This document shows positions 63,937 to 64,000 of a stretch of 64,000 nt of DNA, one piece after another. The DNA comes from Paraburkholderia domus. Its GTDB lineage: Bacteria; Pseudomonadota; Gammaproteobacteria; Burkholderiales; Burkholderiaceae. The notes beneath the pieces were generated by a model. That model was given only the letters and a program-made list of their open reading frames with translations, searched no databases and had not been told where the DNA came from. Where the stretch lies: the NCBI RefSeq assembly GCF_905220705.1, contig NZ_CAJNAT010000004.1:310001-374000 (forward strand), in the 5' to 3' direction. A program made the translations under genes and the position numbers. The first letter of the stretch is position 1, and each line of letters opens with the position of its first letter.

Positions 63937-64000
63937 CCGCTCATCTGGGTCCGATCCTGTCGCAGTCGGGAATCACCAGCGTACAGCTTTTGTGCACGCG

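Overview
The window reads as an accessory-rich chromosomal segment of a Burkholderia sensu lato bacterium (Paraburkholderia/Caballeronia-like). The grounds are high-GC codon use, a Burkholderia-type trimeric porin, Kup, a TpsB/TpsA/FecR module, a CaiB/enoyl-CoA hydratase catabolic operon, an MHS transporter and many LysR/IclR/Crp-type regulators. There are no ribosomal, tRNA or replication genes and no CRISPR array. The assignment rests on recognising protein families by eye, not on database searches.

Layout. 0-6.5 kb: LuxR-type regulator, Kup potassium transporter, a stand-alone DUF2235 hydrolase and an SbmA/YddA-type ABC half-transporter. 6.8-12.9 kb: a two-partner secretion operon (outer-membrane TpsB, filamentous haemagglutinin-like TpsA, FecR-domain protein). 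13-15.2 kb: a two-gene island with lower GC in its second gene, which looks like a YopT/C58-type cysteine protease. 15-24 kb: a decayed zone with a frameshifted SDR, a chimeric HTH-Crp regulator, an IS5-type transposase fragment, a 161-bp MITE-like inverted-repeat element, an adenylation-domain fragment coupled to an AT-rich formyltransferase, an ester cyclase, and the tail of an FAD monooxygenase. 24-30.7 kb: isochorismatase-like hydrolase, NhaA, an orphan NuoN paralogue, a repeat-bearing membrane protein, and an HD-hydrolase and a LysR gene that both lost their 5' ends at one deletion junction. 31-34 kb: a giant KfrA-like coiled-coil protein with nested 35-residue repeats. 34-44.4 kb: porin, diverging from a nine-gene operon of an NMT1-type ABC importer plus CoA-transferase, FAD oxidoreductase, enoyl-CoA hydratase, ferredoxin, LysR and aldehyde dehydrogenase, probably uptake and CoA-dependent breakdown of an unidentified acid. 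44.5-51.5 kb: GST, an RNase Sa/barnase-like lipoprotein with two catalytic residues replaced, a broken NUDIX gene, AroQ and MHS transporter with a divergent IclR regulator, an alpha/beta hydrolase and a LysR regulator. 51.5-57.4 kb: WYL regulator, a 5'-deleted Sir2, a small unknown, a possible OGG-fold protein and a complete Sir2, which together could be a remodelled defence-type locus. 57.5-64 kb: secreted propeller-like protein, an ICMT-like membrane methyltransferase, PAP2 phosphatase, fragments of YedK and DUF2784 proteins, a CDGSH iron-sulphur protein and small unknowns.

The operons that look intact are the TPS operon, the ABC/CoA operon and the AroQ/MHS unit. Between them lie many 5'-truncated genes and a recurring degenerate intergenic motif, which suggests repeated deletion and insertion. 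The candidates I would check first are the C58-like protease pair, the active-site-substituted RNase lipoprotein, the WYL/Sir2 locus and the expanding repeats of the KfrA-like protein.
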